Shown piece by piece: positions 6,145 through 8,423 of a stretch of DNA of 8,423 nt. The stretch is taken from positions 1 through 8,423 of the forward strand of contig JAQGMX010000027.1 of assembly GCA_028292145.1 (NCBI GenBank). The letters run 5' to 3'. The notes beneath the pieces are model-generated. The model was not told where the DNA came from and did no database searches. It worked only from the letters and a program-made list of their open reading frames with translations. The stretch's first letter is position 1; each line of letters starts with the position of its first letter. The DNA is from Variovorax sp. GTDB lineage: Bacteria; Pseudomonadota; Gammaproteobacteria; Burkholderiales; Burkholderiaceae_C. The position numbers were made by a program, and so were the translations under genes.

Positions 6145-6156
6145 AGGTCCACTTTG
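6145..6156 (+). promoter_or_regulatory. Ribosome-binding site and TTG start of the SDR gene
   Basis: GAGG (6145-6148) stands five bases before TTG (6154-6156). The SDR frame is bounded upstream by the thiolase-fold gene's own stop (6115-6117), which is in the same frame. Between that stop and the conserved protein sequence there is no ATG or GTG, and TTG at 6154 is the only usable start. The next in-frame ATG falls at residue 33, after the NAD-binding glycine motif, and cannot be the start. Confidence 0.8.
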
Positions 6157-6930
6157 CAAACACCCGACTTTTCCCTCACGAACAAACAGGTCATCGTGAC
6201 TGGCGCTGCCCAGGGCATCGGCAAGGCGCTGGCTTCCACCGTCGTCGCGATGGGCGGCAAGGTGGTTGCCGTCGACATCAACGCGGACGCGCTCGGCCTG
6301 CTGCGCGCCGAGCTCGGTGAAGCGCAGTGCGTCACCGTCACGGGCAGCGTGTCGGATCCGGCCGTGGCACAGGCCGCGGTGGACGCAGGTGTCGCTGCTT
6401 TCGGCGGCGTCAACGGTCTGGTGAACAACGCAGGCGTCACCCGCACCGCGATGATCGACAAGATGTCGCTGGATGCCTGGCAGACGGTGATCGACGTGCA
6501 TCTTTCGGGATCGTTCTACTTTCTGCAGGCCCTCGGCCGTCACCTTCTCGCGCGCGCCAAGGCGGGAGAAAAGATTGCCGGATCGATCGTGAACATTTCT
6601 TCCGATGCCGGACGACGCGGCACGATCGGCCAGATCAACTACGGCACCGCCAAGGCCGGCGTTCTGGGCATGACGATGTGCGCCGCGCGCGAATGGGCGA
6701 AGTTCAACATCCGCTGCAACACCGTCGGCTTCGGTGTGGTCGAAACGCCGATGACGGAAACCATCCGCGGCGAGAAGTTCGCGGAGACCTATCTTTCCCA
6801 GATTCCGCTGGGCCGCTGGGGGGAAACCGAGGAAGTTGCCCGCCCCGTCTGCTTCCTGCTGTCGGACGCGGCTTCGTACGTGACCGGCCAGCATCTGTCG
6901 GTCAACGGCGGCTACACCATCGGTCTCTGA
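6154..6930 (+). CDS. Short-chain dehydrogenase/reductase (SDR), FabG-like, TTG start
   Basis: This classical SDR of 258 residues is an NAD(P)-dependent oxidoreductase, probably interconverting a hydroxyacyl-CoA and ketoacyl-CoA or an alcohol or aldehyde product of the pathway. The cofactor motif TGAAQGIG lies at 16-23, Asp41 at the end of beta-strand 2 suggests NAD rather than NADP, and NNAG is at 91-94. The catalytic triad is Ser150, Tyr163 and Lys167 in NISSDAGRRG and NYGTAKAG. The extra active-site Asn of many classical SDRs appears to be His116 (DVHLSGSF). PLGRWGETEEVARPVCFLLSD and the end VTGQHLSVNGGYTIGL are typical of the family. It begins 36 bases after the thiolase-fold gene and ends nine bases before the synthetase gene. 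The substrate cannot be assigned. Confidence 0.93.
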   Translation: MQTPDFSLTNKQVIVTGAAQGIGKALASTVVAMGGKVVAVDINADALGLLRAELGEAQCVTVTGSVSDPAVAQAAVDAGVAAFGGVNGLVNNAGVTRTAMIDKMSLDAWQTVIDVHLSGSFYFLQALGRHLLARAKAGEKIAGSIVNISSDAGRRGTIGQINYGTAKAGVLGMTMCAAREWAKFNIRCNTVGFGVVETPMTETIRGEKFAETYLSQIPLGRWGETEEVARPVCFLLSDAASYVTGQHLSVNGGYTIGL

Positions 6931-6939
6931 CCCGCCGCC

Positions 6940-8379
6940 ATGCACTCCACCCGAGAAACCGTCTACACCCATGACGAACTCGACGCGCTGCTGGCGCCGA
7001 GAAGCATCGCCATCCTCGGTGCGTCGAATCGAGCGGGCTCTTTCGGCGAGCGCACGTTGAGGAACCTGCGGGCCCGCTTCGACGGTCCGTGTTACCTGAT
7101 CAATCCGCAATACACGGCGCTGGGCGAGGACAAGTGCTACCCCGACGTGAGCGCCTTGCCCGAAGTGCCCGATTGCGTGGTGATCGCCGTGCCGCGCGAG
7201 AAAGTACGGGACCTGGTCGCGCAGTGTGTCGCGGCGAAGGTACCCGGCGTCCTGATCTTCGCGTCGGGCTACGCCGAGACCGATCTGCCCGAACGCCTGG
7301 AAGACCAGCACGCGCTCGCTGCACTTGTCGGCGGTACCCGGACGCGCCTCGTCGGACCCAACTGCATCGGCTTCGCGAACTATGCCAAGAACGTCTGCCT
7401 GTCCTTCTCGGAATTTCCGGCATGCACGCCGGGTCCGGGCGCTATCGGCATCGCCAGCCAGTCGGGCGCGCTCGCCATGGCCATCGCGCAGGGTGCCTGT
7501 GCAGGCACGCCCGTCAGCCATGCGCTGGCATGCGGCAACATGGTCGACGTCGACGTGGCGGATTACGTGACGTACCTGGCCGGCGAGCCTGAGTGCAAGG
7601 CGATCGTCTGCATCCTGGAAGGGCACGAAAGGCCGGACCGCATGGCCCAGGCCGCCGGTGCGGCACGCGCGGCCGGCAAGCCGCTGATCGTGCACAAGCT
7701 CGGGCGGACGGCAAAAGGGCATCACGCCGCATGGCGCCACACGGCGTCCGAGGCGGGCTCCTACGAAGACTGGCAGGCACTTTTCGAGCGCAGCGGCGCC
7801 ATCCTGGTCGAGCAGTTCGACCGCGTGATGGAAGTCGCGAGCTTCTTCGCCAAGGCACCAACAGCGAAAGGCCGCGGCGCAGCCATCCTCAGTACGTCGG
7901 GCGGCGCCTGCCTCATCGCCGCCGAAACCGCAGGCGCGCCTGGCGTGGATCTGCCGCAAGCCGTCGATCCGGCGCACGCCCGCGTCCTTGCCGAAGCCAT
8001 TCCCGCGTTCGGCTACCCACTCAATCCCTACGACACCACCGCGCAGGTCATCAGCGACCCCGGCTCCTTCGCCGCCTGCGCGGGCGCGCTGATGGCCGAC
8101 GACGCCTACGACACGGTAGTGATGCCGCAGATCCAGGCCTACGACGCTGCGACGCCACGCACCGCGACCCTCGACGCGCTGGCCGGCAGATTCGGAAAGA
8201 TCGCCTGCAACGTCTGGCTCACGCAGTGGATGGGCGGCCCCGGTTACGCCGAGGCCGCCGCGTCGCCGCACGTGGCCCTGTTTCGTTCGATGGACGCCTG
8301 CTTCTGGACCTTGGCCAGGTGGCAGGAACGCCAGAGACGTCTCGATTCAGAGGCCGAACTGAAGAACGCAGGCGACTGA
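6940..8379 (+). CDS. ADP-forming acyl-CoA synthetase alpha-like subunit (CoA-binding and ligase domains, no ATP-grasp)
   Basis: The 479 residues match the CoA-binding and succinyl-CoA-ligase-like domains of NDP-forming acyl-CoA synthetases, which interconvert acid + CoA + ATP and acyl-CoA + ADP + phosphate. The Rossmann CoA-binding domain begins with LLAPRSIAILGASNRAGSFG (17-36) and includes YLINPQY. VGPNCIGFAN (138-147), GAIGIASQSGALA (167-179) and CGNMVDVDVADYVTYL (198-213) follow, then CILEGHERP with Glu227. HTASEAG places His267 where the phosphorylated histidine sits in SHTGALAG of the family. The C-terminal ligase lobe (about 313-450) has AAILSTSGGACLIAAE. Full-length fused enzymes are near 700 residues; the ATP-grasp domain is absent here and should be encoded separately, possibly by the next gene. 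No strong ribosome site precedes the ATG, which lies nine bases after the SDR stop. Substrate unknown. Confidence 0.9.
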   Translation: MHSTRETVYTHDELDALLAPRSIAILGASNRAGSFGERTLRNLRARFDGPCYLINPQYTALGEDKCYPDVSALPEVPDCVVIAVPREKVRDLVAQCVAAKVPGVLIFASGYAETDLPERLEDQHALAALVGGTRTRLVGPNCIGFANYAKNVCLSFSEFPACTPGPGAIGIASQSGALAMAIAQGACAGTPVSHALACGNMVDVDVADYVTYLAGEPECKAIVCILEGHERPDRMAQAAGAARAAGKPLIVHKLGRTAKGHHAAWRHTASEAGSYEDWQALFERSGAILVEQFDRVMEVASFFAKAPTAKGRGAAILSTSGGACLIAAETAGAPGVDLPQAVDPAHARVLAEAIPAFGYPLNPYDTTAQVISDPGSFAACAGALMADDAYDTVVMPQIQAYDAATPRTATLDALAGRFGKIACNVWLTQWMGGPGYAEAAASPHVALFRSMDACFWTLARWQERQRRLDSEAELKNAGD

Positions 8380-8399
8380 ACTTGACTGGAGACTTGACC

Positions 8400-8423
8400 A
8401 TGCCATCCGTGCCCGTCAGACGT
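8400..8423 (+). CDS. Start of a further operon gene (truncated by window end)
   Basis: An ATG at 8400-8402 begins an open frame reading MPSVPVRR to the window edge. GGAGA (8388-8392) lies seven bases upstream, a well placed ribosome-binding site, and the gap to the synthetase stop is 20 bases, so a co-transcribed gene is likely. Eight codons cannot identify it. By context a separate ATP-grasp (beta) subunit for the preceding synthetase would make sense, but that is only an expectation. Confidence 0.5.

Noticed and set aside
6121..8271. Long open frame of 716 codons on the minus strand, opposite the SDR and synthetase genes
   Set aside because: It mirrors two clearly recognisable plus-strand genes in high-GC DNA, where antisense frames stay open by codon bias; its product is rich in Arg, His and Gly with no family signature.
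1..8423. Mobile elements, CRISPR arrays, tRNA or rRNA genes
   Set aside because: No transposase or integrase, regularly spaced repeats, or RNA gene signatures were seen; almost all of the window is coding.

Overview
The window is GC-rich, densely packed bacterial DNA with strong third-position G/C bias. A Bug/TctC-type solute receptor, a divergent LysR regulator and several CoA-thioester enzymes together suggest a betaproteobacterium of the order Burkholderiales (for example an Alcaligenaceae or Comamonadaceae relative). This assignment is inferred from gene content and style, not from a marker gene.

Layout. A LysR-family regulator runs leftward from about 788 and leaves the window at base 1, lacking its C-terminal end. 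An AT-rich divergent intergenic region (789-972) follows. It holds a LysR-type palindrome, two further inverted repeats, a tandem 12-bp repeat and a possible promoter. From 973 to the right edge there is one tightly packed rightward gene string: class III CoA-transferase (973-2196), periplasmic Bug receptor (2249-3229), MaoC-like hydratase (3261-3716), crotonase-family enzyme (3736-4536), DUF35/OB-fold protein (4533-4934), SCP-x/Ltp2-like thiolase-fold protein (4960-6117), SDR oxidoreductase starting at TTG (6154-6930), ADP-forming acyl-CoA synthetase alpha-like protein without an ATP-grasp domain (6940-8379), and the first codons of another gene (8400 onward). Gaps run from a 4-base overlap to 52 bases and I see no internal terminator, so one operon under the divergent LysR protein is the simplest reading.

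How it may work. The Bug protein captures a small carboxylate in the periplasm. The CoA-transferase and/or the ADP-forming synthetase connect free acids and CoA thioesters. The hydratase, crotonase, SDR and thiolase-fold/DUF35 pair then carry out a beta-oxidation-like or retro-aldol shortening of the acyl-CoA. The substrate cannot be read from the sequence.

Most notable. Three proteins keep their fold signatures but lack the textbook catalytic or metal-binding residues. The thiolase-fold protein has no nucleophilic cysteine. Its DUF35 partner has lost all four zinc-ribbon cysteines. The crotonase lacks both hydratase glutamates but has an aspartate at the position used by PaaG-type isomerases and 4-chlorobenzoyl-CoA dehalogenase. 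With a MaoC hydratase alongside, this resembles the ChsH1/ChsH2/Ltp2 steroid side-chain hydratase and retro-aldolase module, in an operon that has no steroid genes within this window.
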